DNA from: Spirochaetaceae bacterium
Lineage (GTDB): Bacteria > Spirochaetota > Spirochaetia > Treponematales > Breznakiellaceae
Direction: 5' to 3'
DNA length: 13,828 nt
Assembly: GCA_031290205.1 (NCBI GenBank)
Contig: JAITNZ010000120.1
Coordinates: forward strand, 1 to 13,828
The number at the start of each line of letters is the position of its first letter. Position 1 is the stretch's first letter. Made by a program: the position numbers and the translations under genes. Below, piece after piece: positions 1 through 6,182 of the stretch. Below the pieces are notes generated by a model. It did not search any database. It saw only the letters and a list, made by a program, of their open reading frames with translations, and had not been told where the DNA came from.

Positions 1-26
1 CAGATTTTCACTCCGCAATTTTCTTC

Positions 27-56
27 ATCTGTGTTAATCTGTGTGTATCTGTGGAC
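27..56. repeat. Three tandem degenerate 10-bp units
   Basis: Three consecutive 10-mers each begin with ATCTGTG (27-36, 37-46, 47-56) and differ only in their last three bases. The motif AATCTGTGGAC recurs at 11775-11785, in the other repeat-rich gap. The stretch has no coding character and looks like decayed intergenic repeat material. Confidence 0.6.
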
Positions 57-90
57 ATTATTCTTCAGCTTCCCCCCAAAAACAATCTCT

Positions 91-150
91 CACAGAGGCA
101 CAGCGAACACGGAGTAAAGCAAATCACTCCGTGTTCTCCGTGCCTCCGTG
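91..150. repeat. Palindromic intergenic repeat, 25-nt arms
   Basis: The left arm (91-115) pairs with the right arm (126-150) at 22 of 25 positions around a 10-nt loop. The arms are built from short GGCAC/GAACAC words. The layout resembles the palindrome at 11885-12007, with arms made of short CACGAAC-type words. The short ORFs crossing it are chance products of the repeat. Confidence 0.65.
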
Positions 151-178
151 CGAGCCTCATCTTCAAAGCCTTCCCTCC

Positions 179-210
179 AAAAAAAAGCCCCCGGCATCGC
201 CGGAGGCTTT
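179..210 (-). terminator. Rho-independent terminator, minus strand
   Basis: Read on the minus strand this is a GC-rich hairpin, GCCTCCGGC (207-199), loop GAT, then GCCGGGGGC (195-187) with one mismatch, followed by eight T residues (186-179). It would end transcription arriving from cysN, although it lies about 215 bp past the cysN stop and a second hairpin (313-384) is closer. Confidence 0.7.
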
Positions 211-263
211 CCCCCCAAAATCCCCCCCCTCAATTCACCCTGGTGATAGTTGCCGTAGCGCTA

Positions 264-303
264 GTATTCAGTCAGCAATGAAAATGTGGGTGTTTACAGG
301 ATG
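264..303. repeat. Dispersed ~40-bp repeat, copy 1
   Basis: This stretch matches 6111-6150 in the same orientation at roughly five of every six positions. Both copies share CAGCAATGAAAATG followed by a G-rich triplet and TTACAGGATG. Copy 2 spans the stop codon of the lipoprotein gene, so copy 1 may mark the 3' edge of a lost relative of that gene or an independent repeat. No reading frame is conserved around copy 1. Confidence 0.6.
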
Positions 304-312
304 AATAAGAAA

Positions 313-384
313 ACCGCGAAGTCGAAAAAGTCAAATAAGTAGAAGGCAGAAAGTGCCTTTGGCACTCTTTTTCGACTTCGCGGT
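313..384 (-). terminator. Long hairpin with nested hairpin downstream of cysN
   Basis: Perfect 18-nt inverted repeats (313-330 and 367-384) enclose a second hairpin, AGTGCC-TTT-GGCACT (352-366), stacked against the right arm. On the minus strand the long stem starts 38 nt after the cysN stop and is followed by TTTTCTTATT, so it could act as the primary terminator of the cys operon. The inner hairpin and its flank match a palindromic core found again in the 5' end of cysN (1794-1815, opposite strand). Confidence 0.55.
344..365 (+). repeat. Palindromic repeat core, copy A
   Basis: This 22-nt stretch carries AGGCAGAAAGTGCCT, two variable bases and GGCAC. It matches the reverse complement of 1794-1815 at 20 of 22 positions. 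One copy lies in the hairpin after cysN and the other inside the cysN 5' end, which suggests a small dispersed palindromic element. Confidence 0.6.
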
Positions 385-421
385 AAAAGATTCTTTGTCT
401 ATTGGGTGTCCTGAGTAGTAA

Positions 422-1864
422 CTACCGCTCAAAACGCGCGGGGAAATATTTTTTTAGCAACGTGAAAAATTCTTCTTCAAATGCCGCATAATCCACCGCT
501 TGCTGGCGTGCTGTACCGCCCTGCGTTTCGCTCTGCAACGCGGCGTGCACGATGCCGCAGCCTGCGGCGTCATAACCGTCTACTATGACAAAGCGCCCGA
601 GGCTTTGATTGCCGGCAAACGAAGACATCGTGATGGGTTCCGACAGGGATAGCACGACGCTGCCGCAATCGTGGCGGCGCAATTCCCCCACCTCGTTGCG
701 TGAAGAAAGATCGCCGCCCAAAAAGCGCTCAATCTGAACGAGTTCCGCCTTTACCCGCGCCGCGCCCAACTTCAATAAATATTTTTTCCCAAACACGAGC
801 GGCGCTTCCCCCAGCCAGATAACATTGGCGCGGATTTTTTCCGCAACAGAAAAAGGCGCCGATTCACCGCATTTCAGCATCACTTCGCCGCGCTTCACGT
901 AAATTTCTTCTTCAAGGGTAAAGCCCGCCGCCTCGCCGGTGGACACTTCGGTTTTCGCCGCGGCATTCCACACTTCGATATTATGGATATGCGCTGTTTT
1001 TTTTGACGGCAAAAATTGCACGGCATCGCCTTTTTTAATGCTGCCTGAAATTATCGTGCCCGCATAGATACGCCGCGCATCCCCCTCATCACTAAAACGA
1101 TATACATCCTGCAAGGGCATCGCAAAAAATGAGTTTTCATTCGAGGCTTCGTTGCTAAAACTGTCGAGCACTTCTAATATCGTTTTCCCATTATACCATG
1201 GCATCTTACCTGAACATTTAGTAACATTCTCGCCCTCGCGCGCGCTTACCGGAATAAACGCAAGCGGAGTAACGCCCAGTGTAGCAAGATAATCAGTATA
1301 TTCTTTTTGAATGTCATAAAAAACTTTTTGGCTGTAATCAAGCAAGTCGAGCTTGTTTACCGCGACAATCACCTGCGATATACCTAACAATGATAACAAC
1401 AATCCATGCCGTTTTGAATTTTCAGCAACGCCCTCGGCGGCGTCAATCACGAGCACGGCAGCTTCGGCACGCGAGGCGCCGCTTAGCATATTGCGTAAAA
1501 ATTCGATATGCCCGGGCGCATCAATAATAATATATTCACGCAGAGCGCTCTTAAAAAAAATACGCGCGCTATCAATCGTAATACCCTGCTTCTGCTCGTC
1601 ATCGAGGGCATCAAGTAAAAATGCAAACTCAAACACGCGCCCGTTTTTTTTGCACATATCTTTCACCGCCTGTAGTTTTCCTTCAGGCAGCGAAAGCGTG
1701 TCGGCAAGCAAACGCCCAACAAGCGTGCTCTTCCCATGGTCAACATGACCGGTAATAACAATATTCATGCGTTCAGCGGTGGCGCCACAGGCGGTGCCTG
1801 AGGCACTTTCTGCCTCGCCTTCACTATGAGGAGGGCGTTCAATGGAAAGAGAGGAGCGTCCCAT
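422..1864 (-). CDS. cysN: Sulfate adenylyltransferase, GTPase subunit (CysN)
   Basis: This is the GTPase subunit of ATP sulfurylase, which couples GTP hydrolysis to formation of adenylyl sulfate (APS) by CysD in the cytoplasm. The G motifs are clear: GHVDHGKST (residues 39-47), DAPGH (115-119) and NKLD (170-173), followed by EF-Tu-like beta-barrel domains. The product is 480 aa from ATG 1864, close to the usual length of about 475. ATG 1864 lies two bases after the cysD stop, with AAGGA upstream, which fits translational coupling. An internal ATG at 1768 (448 aa) starts right at the conserved MNIVITGHVDHGKST block but has no visible ribosome site. The first 32 residues are low-complexity and include 22 residues encoded by an apparent palindromic insertion. 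The GHVDHGKST form resembles anaerobe CysN-like proteins more than the enterobacterial GSVDDGKST type. The family assignment is firm; the start is uncertain. Confidence 0.93.
   Translation of the reverse strand: MGRSSLSIERPPHSEGEAESASGTACGATAERMNIVITGHVDHGKSTLVGRLLADTLSLPEGKLQAVKDMCKKNGRVFEFAFLLDALDDEQKQGITIDSARIFFKSALREYIIIDAPGHIEFLRNMLSGASRAEAAVLVIDAAEGVAENSKRHGLLLSLLGISQVIVAVNKLDLLDYSQKVFYDIQKEYTDYLATLGVTPLAFIPVSAREGENVTKCSGKMPWYNGKTILEVLDSFSNEASNENSFFAMPLQDVYRFSDEGDARRIYAGTIISGSIKKGDAVQFLPSKKTAHIHNIEVWNAAAKTEVSTGEAAGFTLEEEIYVKRGEVMLKCGESAPFSVAEKIRANVIWLGEAPLVFGKKYLLKLGAARVKAELVQIERFLGGDLSSRNEVGELRRHDCGSVVLSLSEPITMSSFAGNQSLGRFVIVDGYDAAGCGIVHAALQSETQGGTARQQAVDYAAFEEEFFTLLKKYFPARFER
1769..1841 (-). 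mobile_element. In-frame palindromic insertion in cysN
   Basis: A 7-bp direct repeat, GCGTTCA (1769-1775 and 1835-1841), flanks 59 bp of palindrome-rich sequence containing GTGCC-TGA-GGCAC and GGCGCC. One repeat unit plus insert is 66 bp, exactly 22 codons, so the cysN frame stays open. The core (1794-1815) recurs at 344-365 on the other strand. This looks like a short non-autonomous element with a target duplication, comparable in concept to Rickettsia palindromic elements. The insertion event itself is inferred. Confidence 0.5.
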
Positions 1865-1866
1865 AT

Positions 1867-2745
1867 TTACATGTATCCTTTTTTGCGAAGCAGCTCGAGG
1901 GTGCCGCCGCCGTCTTTATCCTGCGCGCGCCCGGACCGTTCGGCAATGTTTCTAAACTTGCCGCTTATTAATTCTTCGATAATTTCCCTCGGGTTGCGCG
2001 CCTCGGATTCAACCGCTGTGGTACAAGGATAACAACCTAACGAACGAAAACGTTTACCATCACCTTGATTATAATAAATTGATATAGTCGGAATTTGTTC
2101 ACGCTCGATATACTCCCATATATTAAGCTCCGTCCATTCGAGGAGGGGGTGAACGCGCACATTGGTATCCGGCGCGAATTCAGTTTTGTATAGATTCCAG
2201 AGTTCAGGCGGTTGGGCGCTGGCATCCCACTCATTTTTTTCATCACGCGACGAAAACACCCGCTCTTTCGAACGGCTGCCCTCTTCGTCACTGCGCACTC
2301 CAACTATCACCGCGCTATAGGGCGGCGCGTTGGGAATTTTTTCCCACACTTCATTTTTGGGGTCCCATACGCGGCGCGGACCAGTGCCGTCCAGCGTCCG
2401 GCGTAACGGAATCGTTTTTAAGTTGTCGCAACAACTAATGCGGTCGATCCCGTCGGGAAACGTTTCTTTCGCCGCAATCGCCGCGTTATTTTGCGCGACG
2501 ACGAGCCTGATTTTTAGCTCGCGCGCAAGCCGGTCGCGGTATGCAATCATTTCGGGGATTTTGAACGACGTGTCGATGTGTATCAGCTCGAAAGGCACAT
2601 GCCCAAAAAACGCCTTCTTCGCCAGCCAGAGCAACACCGTGCTGTCCTTCCCAATCGACCAGAGCATCCCGATATTACTAAATGATTTATACGCCTCGCG
2701 TATAATAAACATACTCTGCGATTCCAGCTTATCAAGTTTATCCAT
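1867..2745 (-). CDS. cysD: Sulfate adenylyltransferase, catalytic subunit (CysD)
   Basis: This is the catalytic subunit of heterodimeric ATP sulfurylase, making APS and pyrophosphate from ATP and sulfate as the first step of sulfate assimilation. The PP-loop of the adenine-nucleotide alpha-hydrolase fold is visible as SIGKDST (residues 30-36) within GMLWSIGKDSTVLLWLAKKAF. CysD-type blocks follow: FELIHIDTSFKIPEM, a PPYSAVIVGVRSDEEGSR block, VHPLLEWTELNIWEYI and RSLGCYPCTTAVESEA. At 292 aa it is slightly shorter than the usual ~300. ATG 2745 is preceded by AAGGA at good spacing. The stop sits two bases before the cysN start, as expected for obligate partners. A 108-bp gap separates it from hicA upstream. 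The assignment is near certain. Confidence 0.96.
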   Translation of the reverse strand: MDKLDKLESQSMFIIREAYKSFSNIGMLWSIGKDSTVLLWLAKKAFFGHVPFELIHIDTSFKIPEMIAYRDRLARELKIRLVVAQNNAAIAAKETFPDGIDRISCCDNLKTIPLRRTLDGTGPRRVWDPKNEVWEKIPNAPPYSAVIVGVRSDEEGSRSKERVFSSRDEKNEWDASAQPPELWNLYKTEFAPDTNVRVHPLLEWTELNIWEYIEREQIPTISIYYNQGDGKRFRSLGCYPCTTAVESEARNPREIIEELISGKFRNIAERSGRAQDKDGGGTLELLRKKGYM

Positions 2746-2853
2746 ACAATTCCTTAACGCCCCCGATTCCTTTTCTTCCTCCGCGCCTGTGCGTGAGGCT
2801 CTTACTCGAAAATTCCCGGTCCCGGCACGAACAAATATCCATTTCGGCGAATC

Positions 2854-3027
2854 TTATGATAAGCGCTGAATGATAGCTCGAGCTAAATATTCGTGAATAT
2901 CATTATGACGCGGCACGCGCTCTTCGATTCCCGTCCGCGGGTTTTTGTATACGTCATGTTTTTTTCCGTGCTCAACGAACACACAACCCTGTGCACGCAA
3001 CCTTTTGATTAGTTCACCTTTTTTCAT
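2854..3027 (-). CDS. hicA: HicA-family toxin, 57 aa
   Basis: HicA toxins are small dsRBD-fold mRNA interferases that cut translated mRNAs. This 57-residue product starts MKKGELIKRLRAQGC and has the family's signature histidine in the segment GKKHDVYKNP, where the usual form is GSHhhhxxxx. It ends with PRHNDIHEYLARAIIQRLS, matching the conserved PRHxEIxxxLaRxIhkqL tail. The start ATG overlaps the hicB stop in an ATGA junction (3024-3027), so translation is coupled to the antitoxin. The usual GSH glycine-serine is replaced by GKKH, but the catalytic histidine is present, so it may be active. It is below the length that simple ORF screens report. Confidence 0.88.
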   Translation of the reverse strand: MKKGELIKRLRAQGCVFVEHGKKHDVYKNPRTGIEERVPRHNDIHEYLARAIIQRLS

Positions 3028-3221
3028 GCCGGCTCAAAAACCAGCCGTCCTATTTTACGGTCACTTATCGGGTGACGTTCCTGTTCCAATTCATATAAAT
3101 CGACAAGCATATCTTCAAGCTCGCTCATCGTTTTACCCTGAGTCCAATGGTCCGGGTAATCATTAAGATACCCCAAAAACCAGCCGTCTTTTTCTTTCCA
3201 GTATGTGTATGAAAGTTCCAT
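3024..3221 (-). CDS. hicB: HicB-family antitoxin, short form
   Basis: This is the cognate antitoxin of the downstream HicA. HicB proteins have a degenerate RNase H-like N-terminal domain that covers the toxin. The 65-residue product begins MELSYTYWKEKDGWFLGYL and continues with NDYPDHWTQGKTMSELEDM, the typical pattern of short HicB proteins with GYL, the DYPD-TQG turn and an amphipathic helix. No C-terminal DNA-binding domain is present, so autorepression would need another arrangement. A strong AAGGAGG ribosome site lies 5 nt before the ATG. It sits 68 bp after cysH, in the same direction, and overlaps hicA by four bases. The antitoxin-first order is common for this short form. Confidence 0.86.
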   Translation of the reverse strand: MELSYTYWKEKDGWFLGYLNDYPDHWTQGKTMSELEDMLVDLYELEQERHPISDRKIGRLVFEPA

Positions 3222-3289
3222 CTTTCCTCCTTTTTCCTTCTCTTATAGTTGCTGCGTCCAAGTGCTACCGCTACGGGTGTAGGCGCCCA

Positions 3290-3991
3290 TTATAAATGCG
3301 CCCCCTGTCCGGCGCCGGGGCGGGGGCGGCGGTGGAGGCCGCATTCTTTTTGTGAAGGGTCTTCCCACCACCACCTGCCGGCGCGGATGTCTTCGCCTTC
3401 CAGCACGGCGCGGGTGCAGGGTGAGCAGCCTATGCTCTTAAAACTTTCGCCGTAGAGCGGGTGGAGCGGTATTCCCCGCGCTTTGATATAGGCGTCGAGT
3501 TCCTCATCCGTCCAGCGGCAGAGCGGGTTCAGCTTGATAAGCTGATTTTTTTCGTCCCACTCCAGTAGCGCCAGCCCCGCCCGCGTAACCGCCTGAGCCG
3601 CCCTCATGCCGGTAATCCATGCGTTTTTCCCGTGCAACGCCTCTCCCAGGGGCACAACCTTGCGCACATCGCAGCAGAGGCGCCGGTTTTCGAGGCTGTC
3701 CCTCATCCCCCACTCATCCCCCAGCGCTTTCTCTAGTTTTTCAACTTCAGCCTCCGCCGGACGGTAAATTTTTATCGTAATTTTGAAAAATTCTTCGATA
3801 GTCTTGTGATAGGCAACCGTTTCGGGAAACAATTTCCGCGTATCCAGCGTAAACACCTCGAGCCGCCCCCTAATCCCCTGCCCGCATTGCAAGAGCAAAT
3901 CGAGCGCCGCGGCATCTTCAGCCTGATGGCTAAACGCCAGCGCCAGCTGACCATCAATTTTTTCGAGTATCTTTTCCAATTCGCCTGACAT
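3290..3991 (-). CDS. cysH: Adenylyl-sulfate reductase, [4Fe-4S] type (CysH)
   Basis: This enzyme reduces activated sulfate to sulfite in cysteine synthesis. The PP-loop-like motif FSHQAEDAA (residues 20-28) is followed by the four cysteines that bind a [4Fe-4S] cluster in APS-type reductases: CC at 106-107 in RRLCCDVRKV, and C189 and C192 in SIGCSPCTRAV. The catalytic thiol is in ECGLH (216-220). The cluster cysteines point to APS rather than PAPS as substrate, and no APS kinase gene is present in the window. The 233-aa length is normal. The C-terminal 13 residues after ECGLH are an Arg/Gly/Pro-rich tail without obvious function. ATG 3991 is the first possible start and has no clear ribosome site. 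A promoter-like sequence sits right next to it. It is the first gene of the cysH-hicBA-cysDN cluster. Confidence 0.94.
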   Translation of the reverse strand: MSGELEKILEKIDGQLALAFSHQAEDAAALDLLLQCGQGIRGRLEVFTLDTRKLFPETVAYHKTIEEFFKITIKIYRPAEAEVEKLEKALGDEWGMRDSLENRRLCCDVRKVVPLGEALHGKNAWITGMRAAQAVTRAGLALLEWDEKNQLIKLNPLCRWTDEELDAYIKARGIPLHPLYGESFKSIGCSPCTRAVLEGEDIRAGRWWWEDPSQKECGLHRRPRPGAGQGAHL

Positions 3992-4000
3992 ATCGCACTA

Positions 4001-4030
4001 ATGGTAGCGCAATAGTATGAAATCTGTCAA
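4001..4030 (-). promoter_or_regulatory. Putative sigma-70 promoter of the cys cluster
   Basis: On the minus strand a perfect -35 TTGACA (4030-4025) is followed after 18 nt by TACCAT (4006-4001). The transcript would begin only a few bases before the cysH ATG at 3991, which would make the mRNA nearly leaderless. That agrees with the absence of a ribosome site at cysH. The -10 box is imperfect. Confidence 0.4.
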
Positions 4031-4058
4031 TACCTAGCCAGTAAACCGCGCGGCTAGC

Positions 4059-4458
4059 CGATGCGCAGCTTCGAGAGATTAGAGCTTCAATTCAGATTGA
4101 TTGCCGTTAATGGGTGATTGCAATGCTGAGGGGACGCCCCGAGTCGGATTGCTGCTGATTGAGCGGTGCCAAACCTGCACTTGCCGTAAGCGTTCGTGCC
4201 CGTACCAGAGAAAGCCTTCCCCATATTGCAGGTTCACCTTTAGGTAAGCCTGTGCGCCGCTACTTGCGGCAGGGATTTTTTATTCGAACTATCGGAATAA
4301 TGCTTGGAAAACACTACTACTCCGCAGTTAAACCCTGTTCTCCGATCCCTCTCAATACCCAGCGCCTTCCGACACGAGGCGCACACTCAGCATTGAAATC
4401 ACCCATATATCGGCAATCAAACTAAATTGAAGCTCGAAATTCTCGATGCTACGCATCG
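4059..4458. mobile_element. ~400-bp element with ~72-nt inverted repeats
   Basis: The left end (4059-4130) and right end (4386-4458) are inverted copies of each other. Both read CGATGCG, then GAGCTTCAATT, TTGATTGCCG, TGGGTGATT and CAATGCTGAG, with scattered substitutions and one or two indels. The 255-bp interior shows no protein motif I recognise in any frame. An 88-codon frame at 4159-4425 runs on into the right terminal repeat and has no ribosome site. This fits a MITE-like or degraded transposon between the divergent cysH and ssb genes. No target duplication is evident. It could instead form a long RNA stem. Confidence 0.6.
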
Positions 4459-4604
4459 TCCTTTCCCATCTCCAGCGATTAAAGCAAAAAGCACAATCGT
4501 GGCTATAAGTATATATCTACTGTTTAGCGGAGCGTTGCTTCGGCAAACGAGATGCGCAAGACCTGTGTGCTTGCGGAATTTTTATTTTTTTTAAGGGAGG
4601 CTCT

Positions 4605-5066
4605 ATGAATAACCTCAATTCTATTTTGCTTGAAGGCAATCTAGTTCGGGATCCGCTTTTCCGAACTACTGCCAAAGGTACCTCGCTTTGCACCTTCTCC
4701 TTGGCCTCCAACCGCTTTTTCAAACAAGAATCCGGGTTGGAAAGGGAAGTAAGCTATTTCGATGTCGAAACGTGGTCAAAACTCGCGGACAATTGCAAAA
4801 CACTTGGACGCAAAGGGAGAGGCGTCCGTGTTGTCGGCAGACTCAAACAGGAGCGCTGGAACGGCAGTGATGGTAAATCTCATTCCAAGATATGCATCAT
4901 CGCTGAACACGTCGAATTCCGCCCGGATTTTAAGCGCGCCGATGGCGAAAATGACGGGAAAGATTTGAACGAGAACGCCTCATCCTCTCCGCGGGGGAAT
5001 ATTAGCGCATTCCCCGAAATGCCGCGCGTTATGGAGGAAGATTTTGCCCAAGCGGTAGCATTCTAG
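4605..5066 (+). CDS. ssb: Single-stranded DNA-binding protein
   Basis: SSB coats single-stranded DNA during replication, recombination and repair as an OB-fold tetramer. The OB fold covers about residues 1-107, with LNSILLEGNLVRDPLFRTT, GTSLCTFSLASNR and FDVETWSKLADNC as the diagnostic strands, and GRGVRVVGRLKQERW leading into the last strand. This wording is very close to treponemal SSBs. The 153-aa length is typical. The C-terminal tip ends EEDFAQAVAF, acidic and Phe-terminated but not the canonical DDDIPF, so the partner-binding tail has drifted. A strong AAGGGAGG site (4593-4600) precedes the ATG by four bases. It appears monocistronic; the next gene has its own promoter. Confidence 0.95.
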   Translation: MNNLNSILLEGNLVRDPLFRTTAKGTSLCTFSLASNRFFKQESGLEREVSYFDVETWSKLADNCKTLGRKGRGVRVVGRLKQERWNGSDGKSHSKICIIAEHVEFRPDFKRADGENDGKDLNENASSSPRGNISAFPEMPRVMEEDFAQAVAF

Positions 5067-5158
5067 TTCTTCCGTTTTTTGCCGGAAGCCCGAATCCTAA
5101 GATGTTTTTGTTTCTTAAAGAGCGGACTTCCGGTTCATTGCGCCCCGTATCAGGGGGA

Positions 5159-5187
5159 TTGACAAACATTTCATATTATAGCATAAT
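5159..5187 (+). promoter_or_regulatory. Strong sigma-70 promoter of the lipoprotein gene
   Basis: A perfect TTGACA (5159-5164), a 17-nt spacer and CATAAT (5182-5187) match the consensus well. The expected transcription start falls about 3 nt before ATG 5197, and no ribosome site is present, so the message is predicted to be leaderless or nearly so. Confidence 0.7.
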
Positions 5188-5196
5188 TTTTTCAAT

Positions 5197-6117
5197 ATGA
5201 AAAATAATAAAATCTTGATGTTGACAGTACTTGGCGGGGCGCTGGTTTGCGCATTTCTCACGGTGGGCTGTTCTAAAAGCACGGAAGATACGCCGCCGCC
5301 TGCTCCGATCATCACCAGCGTTTTGGTTAGTCCGGCTGCTCCGAATGTCGGAAAGGGCGGCGAAGAGCAACTTAGCGCCACGGTAACAGGAGAAAACGAT
5401 CCGCCGCAGACGGTTGAATGGTCAATTCACACGGCGTATACAGATCCGAGAACTACGGTTTCTCCGGATGGTCTGCTTACCCTGTCTCCCGCAGAAGTCA
5501 CAAAAGAGATACAGGTGATGGCAGTTTCAACCGTTGACTCGTCAAAGAGCGGCGTGGCATACATTACCGTTGACCCAAGTATAAACGCGGACATTATATC
5601 AGGCTCTGCTTTTGTAGCTGAATTGCCGTCAGAGCTGAGCGCGGTGAAATCTTCTGAGCCACTGGTGAAATCATCTGATCCAATAACGACGGATGGCAAG
5701 TTTTATGGTGTCGAGGATGCTGCGGGCATAAATCCCGGAGGCGTCATAGCCGCTTTTCGTGCTGCCGGCGGAAAAGAGATCGCGTGGGATCATAACAATG
5801 ACTGGGTTATCGAAAGCAATGTCCGCGCAGATATAAGCTTGGAAGTAGGGGCGGAGGATAACGCCTTCCTCCTCTTTAACGACGAGGAATACACCTACGA
5901 TCTGATTAAGACCGGATTCTTTCGAGAGTATATGGGAAGCGAAATTACCGATCTTGGCCGAGTTAAGTTGTACTTCGGCGCCACAGCGGAAGGGACATAC
6001 AAGTTCAGGATTGTCGTCCGCAAAGTTTCTCCCGAAACCGGCGCGGCAGGTTCAATACTCGCCCAGCAAGTGTTTACCTTTACCGCGACGCGGGAAACGA
6101 AGGCATCCCCGTATTAA
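5197..6117 (+). CDS. Lipoprotein with bacterial Ig-like (Big_2-type) domain
   Basis: This is a predicted cell-envelope lipoprotein. The N-terminus has a basic n-region (MKNNK), a hydrophobic core and a cleavage site LTVGC with the lipidated cysteine at residue 25. Threonine at -3 is unusual in enterobacteria but tolerated by the looser spirochaetal lipobox. A Thr/Pro-rich linker follows. Residues ~37-130 resemble a Big_2 immunoglobulin-like domain (ITSVLVSPAAPNVGKGGEEQL, then VEWSI, VSPDGLLTLSP, and a terminal VAYITV strand). The remaining ~170 residues are not recognised but are rich in predicted beta structure near the end (VKLYFGATAEGTYKFRIVV). Surface or periplasmic display is likely; ligand and role are unknown. 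The stop codon lies within a dispersed repeat (6111-6150). The start was chosen because it gives the complete signal peptide. Confidence 0.85.
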   Translation: MKNNKILMLTVLGGALVCAFLTVGCSKSTEDTPPPAPIITSVLVSPAAPNVGKGGEEQLSATVTGENDPPQTVEWSIHTAYTDPRTTVSPDGLLTLSPAEVTKEIQVMAVSTVDSSKSGVAYITVDPSINADIISGSAFVAELPSELSAVKSSEPLVKSSDPITTDGKFYGVEDAAGINPGGVIAAFRAAGGKEIAWDHNNDWVIESNVRADISLEVGAEDNAFLLFNDEEYTYDLIKTGFFREYMGSEITDLGRVKLYFGATAEGTYKFRIVVRKVSPETGAAGSILAQQVFTFTATRETKASPY

Positions 6118-6150
6118 GCCAGCAATGAAAATGCGGGGAATTACAGGATG
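6111..6150. repeat. Dispersed ~40-bp repeat, copy 2
   Basis: This copy covers the last codons and stop of the lipoprotein gene plus the following 33 bases, and matches 264-303. Conservation continuing past the stop codon argues for a repeat or regulatory element rather than shared protein sequence. Confidence 0.6.
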
Positions 6151-6182
6151 CATAAAACAGCCCTAAATGGTATAAAAGGGGC

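Noticed and set aside
41..304. Overlapping short frames at the window start
   Set aside because: They run through palindromic repeats and a terminator; composition is low-complexity Ser/Pro with no ribosome site.
408..422. TGTCCTGAGTAGTAAC shared with 12234-12249
   Set aside because: It is a 16-nt match with one mismatch; too short to separate from chance without a genome search.
4190..4390. Interior of the 400-bp element as a variable region of a diversity-generating retroelement
   Set aside because: The minus-strand text superficially resembles such repeats, but there is no template copy, reverse transcriptase or formylglycine-enzyme-like frame in the window.
4159..4425. 88-codon frame inside the inverted-repeat element
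   Set aside because: It runs on into the right terminal repeat, lacks a ribosome site and shows no transposase motif.
3992..4604. Riboswitch or SAM-sensing leader ahead of the cys cluster
   Set aside because: The predicted transcript start is almost at the cysH ATG and no S-box-like conserved blocks were seen.
5069..5088. Hairpin after ssb as a terminator
   Set aside because: CTTCCG/CGGAAG is short and its T-run is in the loop, not after the stem.
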